NCBI GenBank assembly: GCA_031254445.1
Contig: JAIRUL010000155.1
Location: 1 to 7,790, forward strand
Source of the DNA: Chitinispirillales bacterium
GTDB taxonomy: Bacteria; Fibrobacterota; Chitinivibrionia; Chitinivibrionales; Chitinispirillaceae
Direction: 5' to 3'
Length of the DNA stretch: 7,790 nucleotides
The position numbers and the translations under genes are program-made. Below, piece by piece: positions 1-6,481 of this stretch (position 1 is its first letter; each line of letters starts with the position of its first letter). The notes beneath the pieces are model-generated. The model did not search any database and was not told where the DNA came from. It saw nothing but the letters and a program-made list of their open reading frames with translations.

Positions 1-546
1 TTGGCGAAGATGGCCGGTTTCAAGGGCCTCCACACCGAGGAGCTGATTCAGTTCGCGCAGCCAACCCCGCCTGCGGGCGCAGCCGCCGACATCCACCCCG
101 AGTACTACCTTATTTTGCCTAAGATGTTCGACGAAAACATCCAAAACAAGTTCGACGAATGGATTTACACCCTTAAAACGTCGAAGGTAAAAAGCGAGTT
201 CACCGCAAGCGGCATCCAAGAGGCCGGCGTTAAGCTGGATATGCTGAAAATGGAGCCTGCCGAGCGCAAGGCCTACGAGAGGTTTAGGGAGGTTAAGGCC
301 AACGAAGAGAGCATCCTGAACACCTACAAGAGGGATGGCATGGCGGAAGGCAGAGCCGAGGGCAGAGCCGAGGGCAGAGCCGAGGGCAGAGCTGAGGGCA
401 GAGCGGAAGGTAGGGCTGAAGGCGAGGTAAATGGCAGAGCTGAGGAACGCGCTGCAATGGCAAAAAAGATGAAAGCCAAAGGCAAAGATATAAACGAAAT
501 TGCGGAATTTACCAACCTCACGGTGGAAGAAATCCTGAAGCTATAA
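1..546 (+). CDS. Rpn family recombination-promoting nuclease / PD-(D/E)XK nuclease family transposase, C-terminal part
   Basis: The reading frame is open at the left edge, so the TTG at position 1 is probably not the true start. Family members are about 300 residues, so roughly the first 120, including the PD-(D/E)XK catalytic residues, lie outside the window. The visible part has the typical Rpn middle region: YYLILPKMFD near residues 35-44, then DEWIYTLKTS near 52-61, then a charged stretch with ERKAYERFREVK near 88-99. A Gly-Arg-Ala-Glu repeat follows (about 113-148), and the protein ends in a short helical tail (ITEFTNLTVEEI-like, about 165-178) that resembles the C-terminal helix-turn-helix-like tails of these proteins. 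Known members are DNA endonucleases that promote RecA-independent recombination, and many are described as transposase-like. It converges on hrpA with 28 bp between the stop codons and no convincing terminator hairpin there. The family assignment rests on motif resemblance only; activity cannot be judged without the catalytic half. Confidence 0.8.
   Translation: MAKMAGFKGLHTEELIQFAQPTPPAGAAADIHPEYYLILPKMFDENIQNKFDEWIYTLKTSKVKSEFTASGIQEAGVKLDMLKMEPAERKAYERFREVKANEESILNTYKRDGMAEGRAEGRAEGRAEGRAEGRAEGRAEGEVNGRAEERAAMAKKMKAKGKDINEIAEFTNLTVEEILKL
337..444 (+). repeat. In-frame 12-bp tandem repeat encoding Gly-Arg-Ala-Glu
   Basis: Six contiguous 12-bp units run from 349 to 420. The first three are identical (GGCAGAGCCGAG) and the next three drift at synonymous positions. 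A degenerate unit precedes the run (337-348, Gly-Met-Ala-Glu), another follows (421-432, Gly-Glu-Val-Asn), and a further good copy sits at 433-444. The unit length is a multiple of three, so copy-number change by slippage would keep the reading frame. The peptide is a charged helical or coiled linker of the kind often seen near the C-terminus of Rpn-type proteins. Confidence 0.95.
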
Positions 547-574
547 AATGGGGCAAGGCCTTTATCCTTTGATT

Positions 575-3500
575 TTATTGAGCATTAAGCCTATACATCT
601 CCTCAACCTTTTTGTCAAGCCGCTTCTCCGACACCGGATACAGCGTTTTTATATGTTGCGCAAACTGGTTGATTTCAAATTCCCGTATCATTATGGATAA
701 TTCTTTTAATTGCCTTTGATAACTGTGCGAATTTTCCGGCGGGACGATTTTTTTACACATATTTTTATATATTGACGCATACCTATCGACCTCCCCCCGT
801 TTCTGCCGATACTTAAACGGCTCGCACGACGCCTCTTCGATGATCACCGCAAAGGCCCTAAGGTAGCGCGGGTATTGCCAAAAGAGGTCGAGCGTTGCTT
901 GCCCGTTGATAATATCCTTGAAAAACCCATTGAGCGCGTCCGCCAGCTCCTTAGCGATATCCGGCGGCAGTTTTTTCTTCGCTGATGCCAATCTGGAAGC
1001 GTCGTCGGTGAATATCATTAAAGATTCTTCAAAGACTGAGAGGATACGGAACCCAATTCCGCGCAACGACTCCTTAATCTTCTCCGTCAATTTGTTAAAA
1101 GCCTCCTCGCCGCGCGGCGTGTCGTCAAAATCCAAAACCGAGTCGCAGACCATATCGTACAGCTTTTCCCTGAATACGTCCCCAGAAGCGAAAGGCGCGC
1201 ACATCACTTTTGCCTCTTTTGATAATGTCATATCCCTCTCCGCCCAAGACAAGTCCTTAATAAGCGTAAGTTCCAAAAGCCTGCGCACCCCGCACCGGTG
1301 CGCTACGTCGCTCTTTGTTTTTGAGGGAAAGAGGACTAAGTCAACGCCGCTATCGATTCCATCGTCATTAGGTATTAGTGCCGGATACCCGCGCACGGCG
1401 AGCCCGCCTTCCTGTGCGCCGATGTTAAGCGGCTCGCTTAGGTTATCGCTTGGCCAGGCGAGAAGCCCCGATTTCCGGTACGACGCGAACGCCCCGTCCC
1501 ACGGCGACCCCGCGCTGCCTGCGGGTATCTGTGCGCCTGTAGGCGCGTCTTCCCGCGCCGCGCCGCTTAGCTGCTTGAAGACTTCGCCGCTCCTGCCTCT
1601 TGCCACGATATCGTTCTTGTCGTCCCGTACCTCAATTTTAAGGTCAAGGTGCGCGTCGGCCCTGTTTGAGTCTAGGAGCGCGGGGGGGACATCAATGCCG
1701 AAAATCTTTTTTATCGCCCGCGACAGCTCTGCGGAAAACGATTCGTGCGTAGCCGGCGGCGATACTAGGCCAGCCGCAAGTTTTTCAGCCGCTTCGCCTA
1801 GGGGGACGAATATTTTGCGTTGGCTTTTGGGCAGCTGCTGCAATAAATTTTTTATCTTAGCCGGCCACAGCGCGGGGAGCAGCCATCCGAGCGTCTCTTC
1901 CGCTATAAACGGCAGCACTTTTTGCGGGAGCGCGAGCGTTACGCCGTCGTTTTCCGAGCCCGGGTCGAAGGCGTATTTCAGCGCAAAGTTTTGGTTGCCG
2001 ATATTTACATGGTCGGGGAAATGGTGCGCCTCTTCGGGGACGGACGATGTTAAGATGTCCTCTTCGAGCATGTGCAGGAATTTATCGCCGCCGGTCGACT
2101 TTATCGCCTTGTTCAAATCGTGTATAGACGCGACGAGCGGCAGCCGTTCTTTGTAAAAATCAAAGAGCGCCTCGTCGCCGCGGAAAAAGTTCCGCGAGCG
2201 CAGCTTCTCCTCAAGCGACAGCGCCTTTTGCTTGAGCGCCTTGTTGTGCTTGTAGAAAGGATGGTGGCAGATGAGGTTTTCCTCAACTAACCCGTCACGA
2301 ATAAAAATCTCCGAAGCGGTTTCCGGCTCCGCGCGGCTGTAGAGCGCGTTCTTCCTCACCGCGAGTGGAAGCCCGAAGACGGTAACGCGCTCAATCGCGC
2401 GCACGCACCCGCTCTCGGCGTCGAAAAACGGGGCCTCAAAGGTGTGCTTGCAAAAGTCAGCCGCCAGCTCCTCAAGCCAAGCGGGCTCTATCACCGCGAC
2501 CGTCCTCGCGAAGACGCGGCTCGTCTCCACGATCTCGTGGCACATTATCCACTCGCACTTCTTCTTTGCAAGCGCGGATCCGGGGAAGATCAGCACCTCC
2601 TTGCCGCCCGCCGCCTTGTACTTTCCGTTTTTATCGAGGCACGCGCAGTTGGCGAGCAGCCCCGTTAGTAGGGAGCGGTGTATAGCGTTGGGCGGCGCGG
2701 GGGCGTCGTTTGGGTCGTACCCCTTCATGTAGGCGAGCGTCTCGTCAAGCTGCCTATACACGTCGTGCCACTCGCGCATCCGCGTAAAGGATAAAAAATG
2801 GTTCTTGCAAAACCGCTTCAAAGCCCCGTGCGTCCTAAGCGTGTCCCACTCGTTTCCGTATGCGTCCCAAAGGTTTATGTAAGTTAAAAAATCCGACCCC
2901 CTGTCAACAAATTTAACGTGCACTGCGTCTGCCTCCGCCTGCTTCTCAAACGGCCTCTCGCGCGGGTCGACGATGGAGAGCGCGGCGGCTATAATCTTTA
3001 CCTCGCGCAGGGCGTTTTCTTTTCGCGCCGCGATAATCATCCGCGATATATGCGGGTCAAAGGGCAGCTTTGCCATTTCGGAACCCATCCGGGTAAGCTT
3101 CTTCCCTTTGTCAAGCGCTCCGAGCTCTTTAAGCTGCGAGTACCCCTCGGTAATTGCCTGCTTTGACGGCGGTTCGATAAACGGAAAGTCTTCTATCGCC
3201 CCCATGTTGTGCGCGGCCATGGTAAGTATCACCCCAGCGAGATTGGAGCGCTTAATCTCCGGCAGCGTAAACTCCTCGCGCGACAGGTAATCCTCCTCGG
3301 AATAGAGGCGCACGCACACCCCGTCCTGCACGCGCCCGCAGCGCCCCTTGCGCTGATCCGCGCTCGCGCGGCTGATGGGCTCGATGGGGAGGCGGTTGGT
3401 GCGCAGCCGCGGCGCGTAGCGCGATATGCGCGCTAGGCCGGTGTCCACAACGTACTGGATATTGGGAACGGTAATGGAGGTCTCGGCGATATTGGTGCAA

Positions 3501-4453
3501 ACGATTATCCGCGTAAAATCGGATGGAGAGAATATAGCCTCCTGATCTGCCCTTGTCAAACGCGAAAAGAGCGGAAGTATCTGTAAATCGCGCCCCCGAA
3601 ACGACCCGCTGAACTTCTCGCAAGCCTCGCGGATGTCCCTCTCGGTAGGCATGAATACGAGCATGTCGCCGGGCCCGTAGTAGTCGAGCAGATCGTTTGC
3701 GGCTATAACCGCTTCGTCAACGTAATTAAAAGCGTTCTCATCCCTGCCGCCGTCCTTTCCGCCGGCCCGCCCGCCATCCTTTCCGCCGTTATGCGCCTCC
3801 TCCGCGCCGCCCCCATCGCTGTCGCGCATACGATACAGCACCTCGATAGGGAAGAGCCGCCCGGAAACTTCAATTATCGGCGCGTTATTAAAACACTCGG
3901 AAAATCTCTTTGCGTCTATAGTAGCCGAAGAGATGATCACCCGCAAGCTAGGCCGGCGCGGCAGCAGCCGCCTAAGGTACCCGAGCAGAAAGTCGATGTT
4001 GAGGCTGCGCTCGTGCGCTTCGTCGATGATTATCGTGTCGTACTGCAAAAAATCGCGGTCGCGCTCCGCCTCGGATAGGAGTATCCCGTCCGTCATAAAC
4101 TTGACAACGGTATCTGCCGACTCCTTAGCCGCAAACCGTATCTTGTACCCGACCATCCCCCCCACATGGCAGCCGACCTGCGCCGCCACGCGCGCCGCAA
4201 TCGACGTGGCCGCAATCCGCCGAGGCTGCGTGCACCCGATCCGCCCCCGCCGCCCCAACCCCGCCTCAAGGCAAAAGAGCGGCAACTGCGTGGTCTTCCC
4301 CGAACCGGTCTGGCCGGCGACGACAACCACCTGATTCCCCTTTAGCGCGGAGATGATGTCGGCGCGCTTCTCGTATATGGGGAGGGATTGGGCGGCGCGG
4401 GCTAGGGGGCTTTGGTTTATGCGGTTTGGGTCGGTTCGGTTGATTTGGCTCAT
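575..4453 (-). CDS. hrpA: ATP-dependent RNA helicase HrpA (DEAH box)
   Basis: This is a complete 1292-residue DEAH-box RNA helicase, close to the 1300 residues of E. coli HrpA and matching it over its whole length. Visible motifs are Walker A GQTGSGKTT (47-55), TQPRR (75-79), DEAH (144-147), SAT (176-178), NIAETS (321-326) and QRKGRCGR (367-374). The helicase core is followed by the winged-helix/HA2 region (FIEPPSKQAITEGYSQL near 425, DPRERPFEKQ near 520), an OB-fold-like part, and the long C-terminal DUF3418 region specific to HrpA (roughly the last 550 residues). HrpA unwinds RNA and in E. coli resolves stalled or collided ribosomes. The protein starts about 70 residues later than E. coli HrpA but just before the conserved LPIYEKRADII segment, so the ATG at 4453 is a reasonable start. 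No Shine-Dalgarno precedes it. A Gly/Lys/Asp-rich insert separates the two RecA lobes near residues 212-238. The stop is TAA. Confidence 0.95.
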   Translation of the reverse strand: MSQINRTDPNRINQSPLARAAQSLPIYEKRADIISALKGNQVVVVAGQTGSGKTTQLPLFCLEAGLGRRGRIGCTQPRRIAATSIAARVAAQVGCHVGGMVGYKIRFAAKESADTVVKFMTDGILLSEAERDRDFLQYDTIIIDEAHERSLNIDFLLGYLRRLLPRRPSLRVIISSATIDAKRFSECFNNAPIIEVSGRLFPIEVLYRMRDSDGGGAEEAHNGGKDGGRAGGKDGGRDENAFNYVDEAVIAANDLLDYYGPGDMLVFMPTERDIREACEKFSGSFRGRDLQILPLFSRLTRADQEAIFSPSDFTRIIVCTNIAETSITVPNIQYVVDTGLARISRYAPRLRTNRLPIEPISRASADQRKGRCGRVQDGVCVRLYSEEDYLSREEFTLPEIKRSNLAGVILTMAAHNMGAIEDFPFIEPPSKQAITEGYSQLKELGALDKGKKLTRMGSEMAKLPFDPHISRMIIAARKENALREVKIIAAALSIVDPRERPFEKQAEADAVHVKFVDRGSDFLTYINLWDAYGNEWDTLRTHGALKRFCKNHFLSFTRMREWHDVYRQLDETLAYMKGYDPNDAPAPPNAIHRSLLTGLLANCACLDKNGKYKAAGGKEVLIFPGSALAKKKCEWIMCHEIVETSRVFARTVAVIEPAWLEELAADFCKHTFEAPFFDAESGCVRAIERVTVFGLPLAVRKNALYSRAEPETASEIFIRDGLVEENLICHHPFYKHNKALKQKALSLEEKLRSRNFFRGDEALFDFYKERLPLVASIHDLNKAIKSTGGDKFLHMLEEDILTSSVPEEAHHFPDHVNIGNQNFALKYAFDPGSENDGVTLALPQKVLPFIAEETLGWLLPALWPAKIKNLLQQLPKSQRKIFVPLGEAAEKLAAGLVSPPATHESFSAELSRAIKKIFGIDVPPALLDSNRADAHLDLKIEVRDDKNDIVARGRSGEVFKQLSGAAREDAPTGAQIPAGSAGSPWDGAFASYRKSGLLAWPSDNLSEPLNIGAQEGGLAVRGYPALIPNDDGIDSGVDLVLFPSKTKSDVAHRCGVRRLLELTLIKDLSWAERDMTLSKEAKVMCAPFASGDVFREKLYDMVCDSVLDFDDTPRGEEAFNKLTEKIKESLRGIGFRILSVFEESLMIFTDDASRLASAKKKLPPDIAKELADALNGFFKDIINGQATLDLFWQYPRYLRAFAVIIEEASCEPFKYRQKRGEVDRYASIYKNMCKKIVPPENSHSYQRQLKELSIMIREFEINQFAQHIKTLYPVSEKRLDKKVEEMYRLNAQ
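3740..3787 (-). repeat. Two-copy 24-bp in-frame repeat inside hrpA
   Basis: Two adjacent 24-bp units (3764-3787 and 3740-3763 on the minus strand) encode GGKDGGRA and GGKDGGRD, residues 223-238 of HrpA. They form a low-complexity, charged, probably disordered linker between RecA-like lobe 1, ending near VLYRMR, and lobe 2, beginning near NYVDEAV. E. coli HrpA has an acidic, non-repetitive stretch at this place. Confidence 0.85.
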
Positions 4454-4459
4454 TGAGAT

Positions 4460-4465
4460 AATATA
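4460..4465 (-). promoter_or_regulatory. Possible -10 element of hrpA
   Basis: TATATT on the minus strand lies 6 nt upstream of the hrpA ATG, in a 28-bp AT-rich spacer between the flagellin terminator and hrpA. If it is used, transcription would begin at or next to the ATG, giving a leaderless message, which fits the absence of a ribosome binding site. No good -35 box is present: the correctly spaced hexamer is the terminator T-tract. A second -10-like hexamer, TAAAAT, lies at 4466-4471. AT-rich DNA produces such matches by chance, so this is weak. Confidence 0.25.
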
Positions 4466-4481
4466 ATTTTATGTCGATAAT

Positions 4482-4513
4482 AAAAAAAGGGGTCGCGGCT
4501 TTCGCCGCGCCCC
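4482..4513 (-). terminator. Intrinsic terminator of the flagellin gene
   Basis: Read on the minus strand, GGGG and CGCGGC (4513-4504) pair with GCCGCG and CCCC (4499-4489) around a GAAA tetraloop, with one bulged A at 4493. Seven T residues follow directly (4488-4482). The stem is ten GC pairs long and begins 42 nt after the flagellin stop codon. It lies 28 bp before hrpA, so it should insulate hrpA from strong flagellin transcription. Confidence 0.93.
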
Positions 4514-4554
4514 GTTCCGTCCAACCGCTCCGCGCCGTAATCTGCCCCGCCGCG

Positions 4555-6348
4555 TTACCTGAGCAGCTGCAGCACGCTCTGCGGCTGCTGGTTCGCTTGC
4601 GCGAGCATCGCCTGCGAGGCTTGCTGGAGGATGTTGTTCCTTGTGAACTCCATCACTTCCTTGGCCATGTCGACGTCGCGGATGCGGCTTTCGGCGGCCT
4701 GCAAGTTTTCGGCGGCGGTGTCTAAGTTCTTGATCGTGTGCTCGAGCCTGTTTTGCAGGGCGCCGAGCGAGCTGCGCTGGTGCGAGACCTTCGCGAGGGC
4801 GTTGTTCACCGTCTCGATGGCCGTCGCCGCGCCCCACTTGGTGCTGATGTCGACGCCGGCGATGCCCAAGGCCTTGCAGCGCATGTCGCCTATCGACAGG
4901 AACGTCGTCTGGCCGCTGTTCGCGCCGATTTGCGACATCAGGGACTCGGCTAAGTTCGAGGAGGCGGCCTGGTACTCCGCGAAGACGAACGTGAAGCTCT
5001 CGCCCACGACCATGCCGTCGTATGAGGCGGGGAGGCCGGCCTCGGGGTTGGCGGAGAACTGGATGTTGTCGGGGAGCGTGCCGAGCGTGTCCTTCGTGCC
5101 GTTGCCGAAGTTGATGCTGCCGGGGATCGGGTCCTTGGCGGCGCCGGTGGCGTCTTTGTTCATTATGATCGTGCCGGTCTCGAACTCGGTGTCGGCCAGC
5201 ACTAAGCTGCCCGCCGCGAGGATGCTGTCCTGCGCGATCTCCCAGTCGCCGACGTCGGCGGCGTCGGTGTCGCCGTAGATGGTGATGTGGCCCTGCGCGA
5301 CCGCGAACTGCCCGCCGCCGTTGTTCAGGAGGACGGTGCCGTCGTCTAGGACGTAGGTCTGCTCCTCCGCGACCACCGTGCCGTTCACTTTCAGGTTCGT
5401 GCCGTCGTACTGCACGCTCTGGGTCTTGCCCTGGACGCTGAGCGTGAGCTCTTTGTCGGCGTCTAAGGTAACCGTGCTGTTTTTGCCTAGGACGCTGTTG
5501 TTGCCGAGGATTTCGACCTGGTCCTTGGTATACGCCGTGGGGGGGTCCGCTAAGTCGAAGCCGACCGTGACGGTCACTTCCAGCGTGGTGTCCTCGCTCA
5601 TCCTGAGCGTGCCGCTCGCGATGATGGTGTTGTCGGGGATGGAGTTGAGGTCGTCGGCGGTGAACTCCGCGCCGGAGGGGTTGTAGTCCACGAAGTTGTA
5701 CGTCTGCCCGTTCGGCCCGACGAGCTTGAAGTCCGACGCGCGGAACTCGGCCTGGCCTTCCACGTCGAACGACTGGTTCGTCTTGACGAGCATGTACGCG
5801 CCGTCGAACATCCAGCTCTTGTCGCTCGAAACCGCCTTGGCCATCGCTATTTGCTTGTTGGAGTCGATGATGACGCCGGAGTTGTTGTTCACGAGCGCCG
5901 TGCCGACGATCTCCTCCGCCACGCCGCGGACGCTGCCCTCGAGGAGCTTCTTCGTGTTGAACTCGGTCGTGTTGCCGATGCGGTCGACTTCGGCCTTGAG
6001 CTGCTTGACTTCGGACTGCAGCTCGGAGCGGTCCGAGTCGGTGTTCGTGTCGTTGGCGGACTGCACGGAGAGTTCGCGCATCCTCTGCAGGATGGCGTGC
6101 GTCTCGGCGAGGGCGCCTTCGGCGGTCTGTATCAGGGATATGGTGTCCGACGAGTTTTTCGAAGCCATGCTGAGGCCGCGAACCTGGCCCCTCATTTTCT
6201 CTGAAATCGCGAGGCCGGCTGCGTCGTCGCCCGCGCGGTTGATGCGGAAACCGCTGGAAAGCTTCTCCATCGACTTGGAGCCGTCTAACTCGCTGATGCC
6301 CATCTGGCGGTGAGTGTTGATGGCGGTGAGATTGTGGTTGATGCGCAT
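4555..6348 (-). CDS. Flagellin (flagellar filament protein) with large central domain
   Basis: This 597-residue flagellin is the filament subunit exported by the flagellar type III system. The conserved N-terminal D0/D1 helices occupy about residues 1-140 ([51 protein letters not shown]). The C-terminal D1/D0 segment is about 480-597 and ends in [17 protein letters not shown] and LLR. Between them lie about 340 beta-rich, Gly/Asp/Thr-rich residues forming the surface-exposed variable domains, so the protein is much longer than the common flagellins of about 270-300 residues. The start is the ATG at 6348, where the conserved MRINHN begins and AAGGAGG stands 5 nt upstream. The longer open frame to 6420 begins at a TTG inside the leader hairpin and is not used. 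It carries one cysteine (residue 491), unusual for a flagellin. Its own sigma-28-like promoter and terminator suggest monocistronic expression. The N-terminus resembles Firmicutes flagellins more than spirochaete or desulfovibrio ones. The stop is TAA. Confidence 0.96.
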   Translation of the reverse strand: MRINHNLTAINTHRQMGISELDGSKSMEKLSSGFRINRAGDDAAGLAISEKMRGQVRGLSMASKNSSDTISLIQTAEGALAETHAILQRMRELSVQSANDTNTDSDRSELQSEVKQLKAEVDRIGNTTEFNTKKLLEGSVRGVAEEIVGTALVNNNSGVIIDSNKQIAMAKAVSSDKSWMFDGAYMLVKTNQSFDVEGQAEFRASDFKLVGPNGQTYNFVDYNPSGAEFTADDLNSIPDNTIIASGTLRMSEDTTLEVTVTVGFDLADPPTAYTKDQVEILGNNSVLGKNSTVTLDADKELTLSVQGKTQSVQYDGTNLKVNGTVVAEEQTYVLDDGTVLLNNGGGQFAVAQGHITIYGDTDAADVGDWEIAQDSILAAGSLVLADTEFETGTIIMNKDATGAAKDPIPGSINFGNGTKDTLGTLPDNIQFSANPEAGLPASYDGMVVGESFTFVFAEYQAASSNLAESLMSQIGANSGQTTFLSIGDMRCKALGIAGVDISTKWGAATAIETVNNALAKVSHQRSSLGALQNRLEHTIKNLDTAAENLQAAESRIRDVDMAKEVMEFTRNNILQQASQAMLAQANQQPQSVLQLLR

Positions 6349-6353
6349 AAAAC

Positions 6354-6360
6354 CCTCCTT
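6354..6360 (-). promoter_or_regulatory. Flagellin ribosome binding site, also a GGA motif
   Basis: AAGGAGG on the minus strand lies 5 nt before the ATG at 6348 and is a near-perfect Shine-Dalgarno. It fixes the flagellin start at the conserved MRINHN. It also contains AAGGA, the core recognised by CsrA family repressors, which in several bacteria cover the flagellin ribosome binding site. Confidence 0.9.
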
Positions 6361-6378
6361 GTTTTGGTGTTTTGTTGT

Positions 6379-6397
6379 GGGCAGCCTCCTGCTGCCC
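6379..6397 (-). promoter_or_regulatory. Leader hairpin with AGGAG loop (candidate CsrA site)
   Basis: On the minus strand GGGCAGC pairs perfectly with GCTGCCC around the five-base loop AGGAG. The GGA in the loop is 31 nt upstream of the GGA in the ribosome binding site. A GGA in the loop of a short GC stem plus a second GGA over the Shine-Dalgarno is the arrangement known for CsrA targets, including the B. subtilis hag leader. The hairpin itself is plain in the sequence; CsrA binding is inferred, and no csrA or fliW gene is visible here. Confidence 0.6.
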
Positions 6398-6403
6398 GCC
6401 CTC

Positions 6404-6443
6404 GGCGCTTCTTCCGGCAAATCCGTTTGCCGGAAGAAGCGCC
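6404..6443 (-). promoter_or_regulatory. 18-bp perfect hairpin at the predicted 5' end of the flagellin mRNA
   Basis: Positions 6404-6421 and 6426-6443 are perfect reverse complements (GGCGCTTCTTCCGGCAAA and its complement) around a 4-nt loop. The arm begins only a few bases after the start site predicted from the -10 box, so the RNA would carry a stable 5'-terminal stem, a feature known to protect mRNAs from 5'-dependent decay. It is not a terminator for the upstream minus-strand gene, because GC-rich sequence rather than a T-tract follows it. Confidence 0.8.
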
Positions 6444-6453
6444 TACACCTTTT

Positions 6454-6481
6454 TTATCGGCGGGTTCTTTTAAGGGGATTA
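6454..6481 (-). promoter_or_regulatory. Sigma-28 (FliA/SigD) type flagellin promoter
   Basis: The minus strand carries GCCGATAA at 6461-6454, an exact match to the sigma-28 -10 consensus. TAAT (6481-6478) stands 16 nt upstream in place of the consensus TAAA, which is normally spaced at 15, so the -35 is weaker. The predicted transcription start is about 6447. The position, roughly 100 nt before a flagellin start codon, makes this call much stronger than the match alone. The -35 overlaps the TAA stop codon of the upstream gene. Confidence 0.82.

Noticed and set aside
1..3. TTG at position 1 as the true start of the Rpn-type gene
   Set aside because: The frame is open at the edge and the visible protein begins in the middle of the family's usual sequence, lacking the catalytic half.
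337..444. CRISPR array or direct-repeat array
   Set aside because: Units are contiguous 12-bp codon repeats without spacers and lie within a coding frame.
547..574. Terminator between the converging rpn-type gene and hrpA
   Set aside because: Only a weak imperfect stem (CAAGG with CCTTTG) precedes ATTTTATT; it is too short and bulged to call.
906..2156. Long plus-strand open frame (416 codons) opposite hrpA
   Set aside because: It is antisense to a clearly conserved helicase, its product is low-complexity Ser/Ala/Pro-rich with no recognisable motif, and such shadows are common opposite GC-rich genes.
5696..6313. Plus-strand open frame (205 codons) opposite flagellin
   Set aside because: It mirrors the conserved flagellin N-terminal codons; no ribosome binding site or family resemblance is seen.
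6349..6420. Possible 24-residue N-terminal extension of flagellin from TTG at 6420
   Set aside because: It would start inside the 18-bp hairpin and would read through the leader elements; the conserved MRINHN with a strong Shine-Dalgarno marks the real start, and flagellins have no such extension.
6404..6443. The 18-bp hairpin as an intrinsic terminator of the activase-type gene
   Set aside because: On the minus strand the stem is followed by CGAGGGCGGG rather than T residues. A T run exists on the plus-strand side but is 6 nt away from the stem, and no plus-strand gene precedes it.
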